Part shown: one piece after another, positions 51,824 to 59,829 of the stretch | Layout: each line of letters starts with the position of its first letter | How positions within the stretch are numbered: position 1 is the stretch's first letter | Assembly: GCF_018860635.1 (NCBI RefSeq) | Contig: NZ_JAHKPT010000026.1 | Coordinates: 124,321-188,320, forward strand | Direction: 5' to 3' | Length of the DNA: 64,000 nt | Source of the DNA: Aliiglaciecola lipolytica | GTDB lineage: Bacteria; Pseudomonadota; Gammaproteobacteria; Enterobacterales; Alteromonadaceae | The notes under the pieces: model-generated | What the model was told of the DNA's origin: nothing | Databases searched by the model: none | Seen by the model: only the letters and a program-made list of their open reading frames with translations | Position numbers and translations under genes: made by a program

Positions 51824-52858
51824 TTATCGATTTAGTTTATTGATTAACATGGCACGAAGTTGGCGTGACATCATTTCATTCATGGGCGCTAAAAAACCAT
51901 GGGCTTCAGGCGGTAAATGCGCTGTAGGTTGCTCACCCTCACCAAAAATATAGTAATCAAATATATGCTTCCAACCTGCCTTTTCATGTGCCGGTTTATC
52001 GCGAAGACTTAGCATCGCGTGGTACAACACATTCATCGCAGCCCCCATATACTTTTCCGCATTACTCCACCAATAATTGACTAACACATTATATGGGCTT
52101 AGCGCCTCGACTTGATGCCACCACATACTCGGAATATAGATACCATCGCCCGGTTCTAATTCCGCGACTTGTCCGTGGGCTAATGCTTGTTTAATTTTCG
52201 GGTATTTTTCATAATCAGGATTGTGCAAATCCACCATAGTAATCGCCGGGCCACCTGGTGTAGGAGCTAAGGGGCCGGGATATAAGTTCGCAATTTGATC
52301 CGGTGGGAAAGTAATAAAACGCCGTTTTCCGGTGACAACGCAAGCAATATTGTCAGAAGCATCGTAGTGACAGCGAGCAATTGACTTGTTGCCAATCCAA
52401 ATACTGGGTATCGGGGGTTCGGTCGCATGCTGTTTTTGGATAACAGGAATATGCAAATCATTGTCAGCGCGAAGTCCAGGGAAATTCAAATCAATAACAT
52501 TTGATGCAATGTAATATCCTGGTGGGCGCTGATCGTAAAGATGTTCCATTATAAGGTCGAGCACCTCATCTACTTGTGCCCGTTTAGACTCATAATTTAA
52601 CTCAGTTGCATTTTCATTGTAGGCGTACTTCCCTTCTATATCAGGATTGCCAAAGTAAGCAAATACTGACTTACCATTATAAAACGACTTTAAATAGTCA
52701 ACGCTTTTTTGCGCAGATTCCAAACCTACTTCCACCAGCTTCCAATGCTTAACCACACCTTTAAGTACTACAGGGTGGCTATACTGATGAATATCATTAG
52801 GCACCTCCCCTGACTGACAATTTTCAATAACTTCAGTTTGTTTGGTGATGTTTAACAT
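51824..52858 (-). CDS. JmjC/cupin-8-like 2OG-Fe(II) oxygenase
   Basis: 344 residues. Iron triad H164-Y-D166 (ARCHYDASDN) and H248 (MWWHQVEAL) in a cupin-8/FIH-like fold, with WIGNKSIARCHYD and FITFPPDQIANLYPGP. Probably a cytoplasmic hydroxylase of a protein or small molecule. Second-last of the receptor-associated group; stop and the halogenase start are immediately adjacent. Known of the set: such cupins are found beside SapC and tryptophan halogenases in many Alteromonadales; their substrate is not established. Confidence 0.85.
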   Translation of the reverse strand: MLNITKQTEVIENCQSGEVPNDIHQYSHPVVLKGVVKHWKLVEVGLESAQKSVDYLKSFYNGKSVFAYFGNPDIEGKYAYNENATELNYESKRAQVDEVLDLIMEHLYDQRPPGYYIASNVIDLNFPGLRADNDLHIPVIQKQHATEPPIPSIWIGNKSIARCHYDASDNIACVVTGKRRFITFPPDQIANLYPGPLAPTPGGPAITMVDLHNPDYEKYPKIKQALAHGQVAELEPGDGIYIPSMWWHQVEALSPYNVLVNYWWSNAEKYMGAAMNVLYHAMLSLRDKPAHEKAGWKHIFDYYIFGEGEQPTAHLPPEAHGFLAPMNEMMSRQLRAMLINKLNR

Positions 52859-52879
52859 AGGTACTCTAAGCTCTGCTTA

Positions 52880-53608
52880 TTAAGCAAATGTGGCGTTTTT
52901 ACGCTGAATCAATTTTCTAATATTAGTAACAGATGCCACTGCCGCGTACGCAAACTGTAAATATCCCGATTGATTAAGCTCAAAAAGTTGCTCTGCTGAC
53001 AGCGCTCTTAGTTTCTCCTCATTAATCGTAAAATTTCCAGATACTTTGCACTTTTCGCCGTTGTTTAAATCAAATTCGATATTAACCGGCTCAATCAACT
53101 CGCAACTTAGGAAACTATTAAACATTGCATCTTGGATTGCCATGCCCTCGTGAATAGACTGCAATCGGGTAGCGATATGATTCAAATAAGGACTGTTACC
53201 GCCATGCTCGAGAAATAATGGCTGCCCTTTGTCGGTGGACACCTTGGGATGTTGCATATCAATGTGTATAACCGGAGACGGATCTGAATGGGGATCTTGT
53301 TGCTGAAAACCGATTAAAAAAGGCCCTCGTTCAATCATAGCTGGTATGTAGCTAGCGTCCCAACCTGAAGGAGTTGTATCGCTTAGGAAAAGGTTTTCAT
53401 CTTTTTGCAAACCAAGCATAACAACACATTGATATTTACCCGTCTGTTGGTCTAATTGGAAAAAGATTGGATATTCTTTTTGTAATTCAACAAATTCTAG
53501 TGGGAAAACCAATACGCTGGCTACATCGTCGGCAAACTCTTTAGCATAATGCGCAAGCACCTTAGTATCTTTATGCTGCACATTATTCAAAAGCACATGT
53601 TTGGCCAT
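52880..53608 (-). CDS. SapC-family protein
   Basis: 242 residues, cytoplasmic. ASVLVFPLEFVELQKEYPIFF and DASYIPAMIERGPFLIGF are the SapC family blocks; the name comes from a Campylobacter surface-layer locus, but the function is not clear. GAGGAAA ribosome site. It follows the TonB receptor and precedes the JmjC cupin by 21 bp, as in the conserved set. Confidence 0.85.
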   Translation of the reverse strand: MAKHVLLNNVQHKDTKVLAHYAKEFADDVASVLVFPLEFVELQKEYPIFFQLDQQTGKYQCVVMLGLQKDENLFLSDTTPSGWDASYIPAMIERGPFLIGFQQQDPHSDPSPVIHIDMQHPKVSTDKGQPLFLEHGGNSPYLNHIATRLQSIHEGMAIQDAMFNSFLSCELIEPVNIEFDLNNGEKCKVSGNFTINEEKLRALSAEQLFELNQSGYLQFAYAAVASVTNIRKLIQRKNATFA

Positions 53609-53749
53609 TGTATTTCCTCAATAATTTTTTGCTCGTTGGTTATTTCAAACCAGTAAATTAAAAATGAAAATATTCATATTTAATTGAACAAAATAAGAAG
53701 TGTCAGTGTGCTACATCTTCAAATCCTATTCAAATATTTACAAAAACAA

Positions 53750-53809
53750 AAGCCGCAATAAACAGCGGCTTATGGACGATGGCAAACACCACCACTGGTG
53801 TTGTTTGCC
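53750..53809 (-). terminator. Hairpins ending the TonB receptor gene
   Basis: AAGCCGC (53750-53756) pairs with GCGGCTT (53765-53771) and is followed on the minus strand by a T-rich run. A second, one-mismatch hairpin GGCAAACACCACCA / TGGTGTTGTTTGCC (53781-53809) lies just before it. Likely a terminator or attenuator between the receptor and sapC. Confidence 0.75.
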
Positions 53810-53822
53810 GTTTCATACCGCC

Positions 53823-56800
53823 TTAGAACTTGTAACGAGCCCCCATTTGATAGCGTGCACCTAAATCGGTTGCATACCATAATTGCGTTTCGTTTCGTGC
53901 GTGTTCACGGATGTCTTCTTCAGTTATATTCAAACCTTCAAAGAACACTGTGAATTGGTCGTTAATATCGTAGCTAACGTTTACATCAAGTTGAGTATAA
54001 GACTCCACATAACGCGGGTTATTAGAACTACCTTTATTCACTTCTGCCAAGTATTTATCACGCCAGTTAAGGGCAACACGTGCTTGGAAACCATCTTTTT
54101 CGTACATAGCCACTAAGTTAGCCGTATCACTCAAACCCACTAAAGCAAATTGCGACTGGTTAGGATCCGCTTCGTTATCAAAGCCCACATCTCCGCGTAC
54201 AAACGTATAGTTAGCCTGCACACCAAAGCCGGTATCACCAAAGAAGTGTTGTACCGCAAATTCAGCGCCATAAATTTTGGCTGCTCGGTTATTGTCTGGT
54301 GTATTAGTACGGAAAATGACTTCAGGATCATCCTCATTTGCGACCAAATCCCAACCTTCGGTTTCGGCTAACTGTTGAATTTGTTCTGGCGAACCAGTGT
54401 AATCATCAGCTCCACCAGGGAAGGCTTCTGGTTGACTTAGCAATACCATCATGGCGTAAAGTGATGTGTCATCAAGTGCAATACCGCGGTCGGCTAGCGC
54501 TTGAACGGCAGCCTCGGCACGGGGACCGCCAGTTACATCACGAATACCTAGTAGTGGTTGGTCAACTTGACGGCTACCTAAGAAATTAACCACATCTTTT
54601 TGGAACAAACCGGCTGAAACATAACTTGTTTCATCGTAGTACCATTCCAATGATAAATCGACGTTAGACGACTCCAAAGGTAATAAGGCAGGATTTGACG
54701 CATCCGCTGTTGGTTGCGCACCCAACAATGTTGAACCACCACCGCCAGCAAAGTTTGAAGCAGATACACCTAAACTTCCAAACCCTGCTCGAGCAATTGT
54801 TTTGCTATATGAGAAGCGACCGATTAAATCATCTTTAATCTCAAGTTTTAAATCCAGGCTCGGTAATAAAAAGTCATAGTCACTTTCTGCCGTAACATAA
54901 CTGGTTTCTGAACCATCCACATATGACACTACGTCATTATTGTCTTCCCATTGAAAGTAGTTACGACTAATTAATGAAGTCGAAGTCACGTCTGTAGTTT
55001 CATAACGCACACCGGTTAAGATGCTAAATGGCATTTCTCCGATTTCACCTTCTAAGGCGACTTGAACGTAAGCGGCTAAGGAATCTTCTTGTATCGTATC
55101 GTCGAATGACAATGCGTCCTCGGTTCCAGCTGGAATACCAGGATAAAGAGCTTCTGCTGCAGTATACAAATCAGGCGCGTTAGCAATGAAACCATAACCA
55201 CCAGAGTTTGTGGTAAAGTCGTCAAACTCACCCGGCAAATCAAACGGTTGAATCAAGTCACCGAATTCACCAGGGTTAGCGACCCCCCAATTACCCAAAG
55301 CAATGTTGTTGCCGGCAGTTTGAAATGAGCGAGATTCCATTTCACGAGCTTCCACACCAAAATCAAAATGACCGCTGTCTAGGAAGTAAGTAGCGTCAAG
55401 TTTATACTGGGTGATTTTAGACTCTTGGCTGGCGTTTCTAATGCGAGCAATCGACGAACCTACATCACCGGCATCCACTTGCCCGTTATTGTTTGCACCT
55501 CGAATGCTGTCGTCATATACATTAGTGTAGGTAGGCAAGTCACCATCCCAAAACCATTCTCTTGAGGTCACTGTTGGCGCCCCTAAACCTACCGCCAGTT
55601 CGCCGGAACCTCTTGGACCTGTCCCCCGACTATGCATCGTTGAGTCGTGCGCATCAAACATGATTTTAAAATCATCATTAACATTGTATTCAAAGTTCAC
55701 ACCAATCGAATCTAGTGTATTCGTCTGTTCACGCCACTGTTGCTCGTACCCTTCATCTACACCTCCAGCATAGGTTTCAGATATATAGATGGGTGTTTTC
55801 ACAGCAGAATTATCGAACTCTACCGTCCCGGTATTTGTACCGATTTGCAGCCAGTTACCAATTTCACCACGTTGCTCAACAATTTCGTTTTCAGCAAAGG
55901 TGTAGTCTAATGACGCTTTAAAGTCATCCGTTGGTGCAAACTGCAATGTTAGCTGCATATTGTCGCGAGTTCTTTGGGTATTTGAAAATGCATAACGGAT
56001 GTCATTGGGACGCGCATAAAGCTGTCCCTGCTCTGGAGCATTAACATAGTTTGCTGTGGTGTTGTTATTCCACATTCTATCCGGATCGGCGATATCATCC
56101 CAATAGTCAATATTCCAGTTATTCACAGTGGCGCCGGTATAACCTGAATCACGTTCTTGATGCACAGCAGACAAACTCACACCAAATGTTTTCTCATCAT
56201 TAGCGTAGCTTACAATAGTAGATAATTCAGGGGTAAGATCATCACCAGTACGGTTGGTAGTATCGTGTACCGCTTTTGCGCCGACAGTAGCCACAAAACC
56301 TTCTTGATCAAGTGGTTTAGCGGTGATTATATTAATGGTTGCACCAATTCCACCAGTTGCAATGTTCGCTTTACCTGTTTTGTATACTTCTACAGCTCTG
56401 ATACTTTCCGATGCTAGGTTTGCAAAATCGAATGAGCGCGTGTTTCCACTTTTAGTTGTACCATCCGCACCTGAGCCTGCACCATAGGTTATTGCTGCAG
56501 GCATTGTTCTACCGTTTAAGGTAATCATGTTGTTTCCACCCGCAAAACCGCGGACAGTAACTTCAGAGCCTTCGCCATTAGTACGACTGATCGAAACACC
56601 GGTTATACGTTGCAGCGATTCTGCTAAGTTGGTGTCAGGGAATTTACCGATATCTTCAGCAGAAATAGCGTCAACTACACCAGCTGACGAGCGTTTTATG
56701 GCCGCAGCCTCTTGTAAACTTCCCCGTAAACCTGTTACTTGGATAACCTCTAAGTCTTCAGCTTCTTGTGCAGCTAGTGGTGCGCACAGTGAAGCCCCTA

Positions 56801-56855
56801 AAACGAGCGAAAGGCTCGTTGCTAGATGGGTTTTTGCAAACCTTGTTTTAGTCAT
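53823..56855 (-). CDS. TonB-dependent receptor, large Xanthomonas/Caulobacter type
   Basis: 1010 residues. Signal peptide to APLAAQ, TonB box-like EVIQVTGLRGSLQ, plug with DAISAEDIGKFPDTNLAESLQRITGVSI (about 60-87) and VRGFAGGNNMITLNGR, then a large barrel ending in YQMGARYKF. This type is typical of glycan-uptake loci. ATG 56855 has GGGAGA seven bases before it; the TTG at 56870 lacks a site. A LacI-type operator is 113 bp upstream, linking it to the GH1/transporter genes. Ligand presumably a beta-glucan oligosaccharide or glycoside. Confidence 0.94.
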   Translation of the reverse strand: MTKTRFAKTHLATSLSLVLGASLCAPLAAQEAEDLEVIQVTGLRGSLQEAAAIKRSSAGVVDAISAEDIGKFPDTNLAESLQRITGVSISRTNGEGSEVTVRGFAGGNNMITLNGRTMPAAITYGAGSGADGTTKSGNTRSFDFANLASESIRAVEVYKTGKANIATGGIGATINIITAKPLDQEGFVATVGAKAVHDTTNRTGDDLTPELSTIVSYANDEKTFGVSLSAVHQERDSGYTGATVNNWNIDYWDDIADPDRMWNNNTTANYVNAPEQGQLYARPNDIRYAFSNTQRTRDNMQLTLQFAPTDDFKASLDYTFAENEIVEQRGEIGNWLQIGTNTGTVEFDNSAVKTPIYISETYAGGVDEGYEQQWREQTNTLDSIGVNFEYNVNDDFKIMFDAHDSTMHSRGTGPRGSGELAVGLGAPTVTSREWFWDGDLPTYTNVYDDSIRGANNNGQVDAGDVGSSIARIRNASQESKITQYKLDATYFLDSGHFDFGVEAREMESRSFQTAGNNIALGNWGVANPGEFGDLIQPFDLPGEFDDFTTNSGGYGFIANAPDLYTAAEALYPGIPAGTEDALSFDDTIQEDSLAAYVQVALEGEIGEMPFSILTGVRYETTDVTSTSLISRNYFQWEDNNDVVSYVDGSETSYVTAESDYDFLLPSLDLKLEIKDDLIGRFSYSKTIARAGFGSLGVSASNFAGGGGSTLLGAQPTADASNPALLPLESSNVDLSLEWYYDETSYVSAGLFQKDVVNFLGSRQVDQPLLGIRDVTGGPRAEAAVQALADRGIALDDTSLYAMMVLLSQPEAFPGGADDYTGSPEQIQQLAETEGWDLVANEDDPEVIFRTNTPDNNRAAKIYGAEFAVQHFFGDTGFGVQANYTFVRGDVGFDNEADPNQSQFALVGLSDTANLVAMYEKDGFQARVALNWRDKYLAEVNKGSSNNPRYVESYTQLDVNVSYDINDQFTVFFEGLNITEEDIREHARNETQLWYATDLGARYQMGARYKF

Positions 56856-57442
56856 GTTGTTTTCTCCCAAAAACTACCTTGATTGTACTCATTACTACAT
56901 TTTTCACCCGCGCACGTCCTGCTTATGCCACCCTAAGGTTGTAAAATTATTGTAATAACAAGCAAAATGTAAGCGCTTTCATTAGAATAGAGCACGAAAA
57001 TGTGGTCGTCAACTAATAATCATCGAAAATGAAACTTTTATTAACTATTTATTTACACCCTCCAAATTCACCGCTTTACGATGCTTTACTGAAAACCTTT
57101 AAACAAAAGGCTTAGCGGCTAACCTGACAATGAAAGGTAGGTCCTAAAAAAGATAGGGGCAATTGAATTAGCATTATGAAAACCGCTATACGCTTAACCA
57201 AATATTAACAATTAAGAAATCAAAGACTGTTTGCGCGCTACCAAAGATGCTCTAAGTGCTTGTTAATTATTTGTTCTAGATAATTTTAATACGTAGAGAG
57301 CGGATTCAATAATAACGATATCAATACCCGCGCGGTTCGAATTTCCGTTGAGCAAAACTTGTTATTAAACTGACCTAGATCAATGTGACCTTATGAATTA
57401 CTGATTAAATACAATTCAAAGATTCACATATAAGGGGAAACC
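56856..57442. promoter_or_regulatory. Receptor promoter gap with an FNR-type box on the far side
   Basis: 587 bp without a gene. The LacI operator is at 56968-56981. CTGAC-CTAG-ATCAA at 57370-57383 is an FNR-like box 60 bp before the small membrane-protein gene. Nothing else was recognised. Confidence 0.5.
56968..56981. promoter_or_regulatory. LacI-family operator candidate before the large TonB receptor
   Basis: TGTAAGCGCTTTCA, the inverse of the 50182 operator with all 14 bases matching, 113 bp upstream of the receptor start. Confidence 0.75.
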
Positions 57443-57697
57443 ATGATGACGAATTCAAAAGTAATGACGTTACTCAAAGTGGTGATAATCTCGGGATTAT
57501 GTTTAATTATGTTAGGGATTTATTTACATCTTTTTAGTCAAACAATTGATGAGATGGGAATAGACGGAATCATCATCAGTGCAGCCTGTGTGGCAGTGGG
57601 AATGATTATGTCACTTCCAACTAAAATGATTATTACCTTTATTTTAGTCAAGCGTGAGTCCGAACAAACAGAGCGCGTCTTGGATAACAGAATATAG
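57443..57697 (+). CDS. Small inner-membrane protein of unknown function
   Basis: 84 residues with two hydrophobic helices (about 10-32 and 43-68) and charged ends. AAGGGGAAA ribosome site. No recognised family. The FNR-like box 60 bp upstream suggests oxygen- or redox-linked expression. Confidence 0.6.
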   Translation: MMTNSKVMTLLKVVIISGLCLIMLGIYLHLFSQTIDEMGIDGIIISAACVAVGMIMSLPTKMIITFILVKRESEQTERVLDNRI

Positions 57698-57796
57698 CCC
57701 CGTTATTTTAAAAATAATTTATTAATCGAAATTATTGACTAAATATCAATCAATATTATACTGTACAAAAACACAGTACAATATTGAGAGGATGTT

Positions 57797-58015
57797 ATGA
57801 CACGAGAATTAATTAATTTACACGATTCAATATGTGAATCCACTCGCAGTGAAATACAGCAACAAAGAATTGAACAAAAGAATAAAGATAGGGCCGTCCG
57901 AGACCAACAATTTGATAGCCTTATCAGGCGTTTGGATAATCTAAGAATGCTAGCGAAATCGAAAAATAAAAACCATAGCACCGAACGCAGAATTCAAACT
58001 AGTTTTGCTTTTTAA
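57797..58015 (+). CDS. Small charged protein of unknown function
   Basis: 72 residues, rich in R, K, Q and E, predicted all-helical (ESTRSEIQQQRIEQKNKDRAV), no membrane segment. Good GAGAGGAT ribosome site and ATG. I do not recognise it; the composition fits a nucleic-acid-binding or adaptor peptide. Confidence 0.5.
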   Translation: MTRELINLHDSICESTRSEIQQQRIEQKNKDRAVRDQQFDSLIRRLDNLRMLAKSKNKNHSTERRIQTSFAF

Positions 58016-58083
58016 GTGTTTCCTTTAGCGAGTATTAAAGGCTTACCTGAAAAGTTATTTTGATTAGATTTTGCAGAGCTGGA

Positions 58084-58956
58084 TTAACCAGCTCTCAGGT
58101 TTTCAATACGTTTTTCCAATGGCGGATGACTTGAAAATAGCTTTTGTATTTTTCCTGCATTAATCGCAAAAGCAGCCATTTCGTCAGGCATATCAGGGGT
58201 TCCCTGAAAACTTTTCAATTTAGCTAGGGCCGCAATCATATTTGCCCTACCCGCGAGTTTCGCACCACCTTCATCTGCTCTAAACTCTCTATATCGAGAA
58301 AACCACATCACTAACATCATCGCTAAAAAGCCGAGAATAATTTCAGCAATAATAGAGACGATCCAAAAAGCCGGACCATGACCTCTTTCAACCTTAAAAA
58401 CCACTCGATCAACGACATGCCCAATGACTCTAGATAGAAAAACGACAAAAGTGTTCACCACACCTTGAATTAGGGTCATAGTGACCATGTCACCATTAGC
58501 GACGTGACTCACTTCGTGAGCCAGTACTGCCTCAACTTCATTTTTGTTCATATGTGAAAGAAGCCCAGTACTAACTGCGACTAACGCATTGTTGCGATTC
58601 CAGCCTGTCGCAAATGCATTAGGAGATTGACTATTAAAAAGTCCAACTTCAGGCATTCCAATACCCGCCATTTCAGCTTGCCGCCTTACCGTATCTACAA
58701 GCCATCGCTGAGTCGTATCTACTGGTTGTTCAATAACATGAACCCCCATTGAGCGTTTGGCCATAAACTTGGAAAGAAACAAAGAAATAAAGGCCCCGCT
58801 AAAGCCAATAACTCCAGCATAAATCATTAGCGCAGTTAGGTCTAAATCAACCCCATTTTCTGCCAGTAACCCTTGAAACCCCAAAAGACTAAATGTCACG
58901 CTCAATAACGCTATGATGGCTATATTTGTACCTAAAAACAGAAATATTCTTAACAT
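58084..58956 (-). CDS. htpX: Heat-shock membrane metalloprotease HtpX
   Basis: 290 residues, family length. Zinc motif H147-E-V-S-H151, two N-terminal helices and a further pair after the motif, third ligand in RADEGGAKLAGR. M48 protease of the inner membrane that degrades misfolded membrane proteins with FtsH. AAGGAG ribosome site. Monocistronic. A short inverted repeat (AGAGCTGG/CCAGCTCT) overlaps its stop codon. Confidence 0.95.
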   Translation of the reverse strand: MLRIFLFLGTNIAIIALLSVTFSLLGFQGLLAENGVDLDLTALMIYAGVIGFSGAFISLFLSKFMAKRSMGVHVIEQPVDTTQRWLVDTVRRQAEMAGIGMPEVGLFNSQSPNAFATGWNRNNALVAVSTGLLSHMNKNEVEAVLAHEVSHVANGDMVTMTLIQGVVNTFVVFLSRVIGHVVDRVVFKVERGHGPAFWIVSIIAEIILGFLAMMLVMWFSRYREFRADEGGAKLAGRANMIAALAKLKSFQGTPDMPDEMAAFAINAGKIQKLFSSHPPLEKRIENLRAG

Positions 58957-59369
58957 TTACGGCTCCTTTTTTCGGTTTAAAACGAACACTGCTTAGATAG
59001 AAATATTAATAATTATAAAAAGCAATCAAACAAGTTCATTTGCATAGTTCAATATGGGTCTTGAAAAAAATTGTGCAATAGAATAATTGCACTTTTTAGC
59101 GCTAATTTACGTAAAATATCGATAAGTTTTCTTTGAAACAACTTATCAGCCGTGTAATCTTAGAAAGTTTATCAATGTATTTACGGTTGAAATGATGATT
59201 TTGCTGAGTTGAAATCGGCAAAATAGGGTTAAATCCGTAAAATAAGTAGTTTTTGAGTGAAGATAGATGGCAATTGCAAAGTAAATTGTTGTTCAGTATC
59301 AATAACTCGCTATAATTTGTTATTCTTTGGTGAGTGACAAAATTTAAATTTAGATCGTTGGAGATTATT
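58957..59369. other. Intergenic gap between htpX and the cytochrome c5-like gene
   Basis: 413 bp with divergent promoters presumed. AT-rich; I see no gene, RNA or clear operator. The frame at 59102-59752 on the minus strand is a shadow of the cytochrome gene. Confidence 0.4.
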
Positions 59370-59768
59370 GTGAAATTAAAAGCGTTGTTGAGCGTGTTAG
59401 TTGGAAGTTTGTTGATGTTTGCCGTACAAGCGCAAAACATGTCTGAGGAAGATATCAAATCCCGTATTGCGCCAGTTGGTTCTGTGCATGTTGCGGGTGC
59501 TAAAGCAGACTCGGCTGCAGCTTCAGGTCCTCGTTCTGGTGAAGACATATATAATACCGCTTGTTTCGCTTGCCATGCATCAGGTGTGTTAAATGCTCCT
59601 AAACTGCATGATGCCGCTGATTGGTCACCGCGATTGGAAAAAGGAATCGACGAAGTATTGCATAACGCACTCAATGGACTTGGTTCTATGCCTCCACGAG
59701 GAACCTGTGGCGATTGTTCAGATGACGATATAAAAGCAGCAATAGAATTCATGATAGAAGGTGTCTGA
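59370..59768 (+). CDS. Cytochrome c5-like monohaem protein
   Basis: 132 residues starting at GTG with GGAG before it. Signal peptide to about residue 22, linker, haem site C65-F-A-C68-H69, C-terminal Met in LGSMPPRG and the extra cysteine pair in GTCGDCSDDD typical of cytochrome c5. Periplasmic or membrane-tethered electron carrier to terminal oxidases. Not related closely to the two cytochromes in the catabolic region. Confidence 0.9.
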   Translation: MKLKALLSVLVGSLLMFAVQAQNMSEEDIKSRIAPVGSVHVAGAKADSAAASGPRSGEDIYNTACFACHASGVLNAPKLHDAADWSPRLEKGIDEVLHNALNGLGSMPPRGTCGDCSDDDIKAAIEFMIEGV

Positions 59769-59829
59769 TTTTAGTTAGTTTCGCTGGTATAAGGTTCTTT
59801 ATGATCAATCATTTATTGGATTAAATTAA

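Noticed and set aside
58075-58095. Inverted repeat AGAGCTGG/CCAGCTCT as htpX terminator
   Set aside because: It overlaps the stop codon and lacks a T-run; not called as a terminator.
59102-59752. Long minus-strand open frame overlapping the cytochrome c5-like gene
   Set aside because: It is antisense to a gene with signal peptide, haem motif and ribosome site; its product has no recognisable domain and a low-complexity tail.
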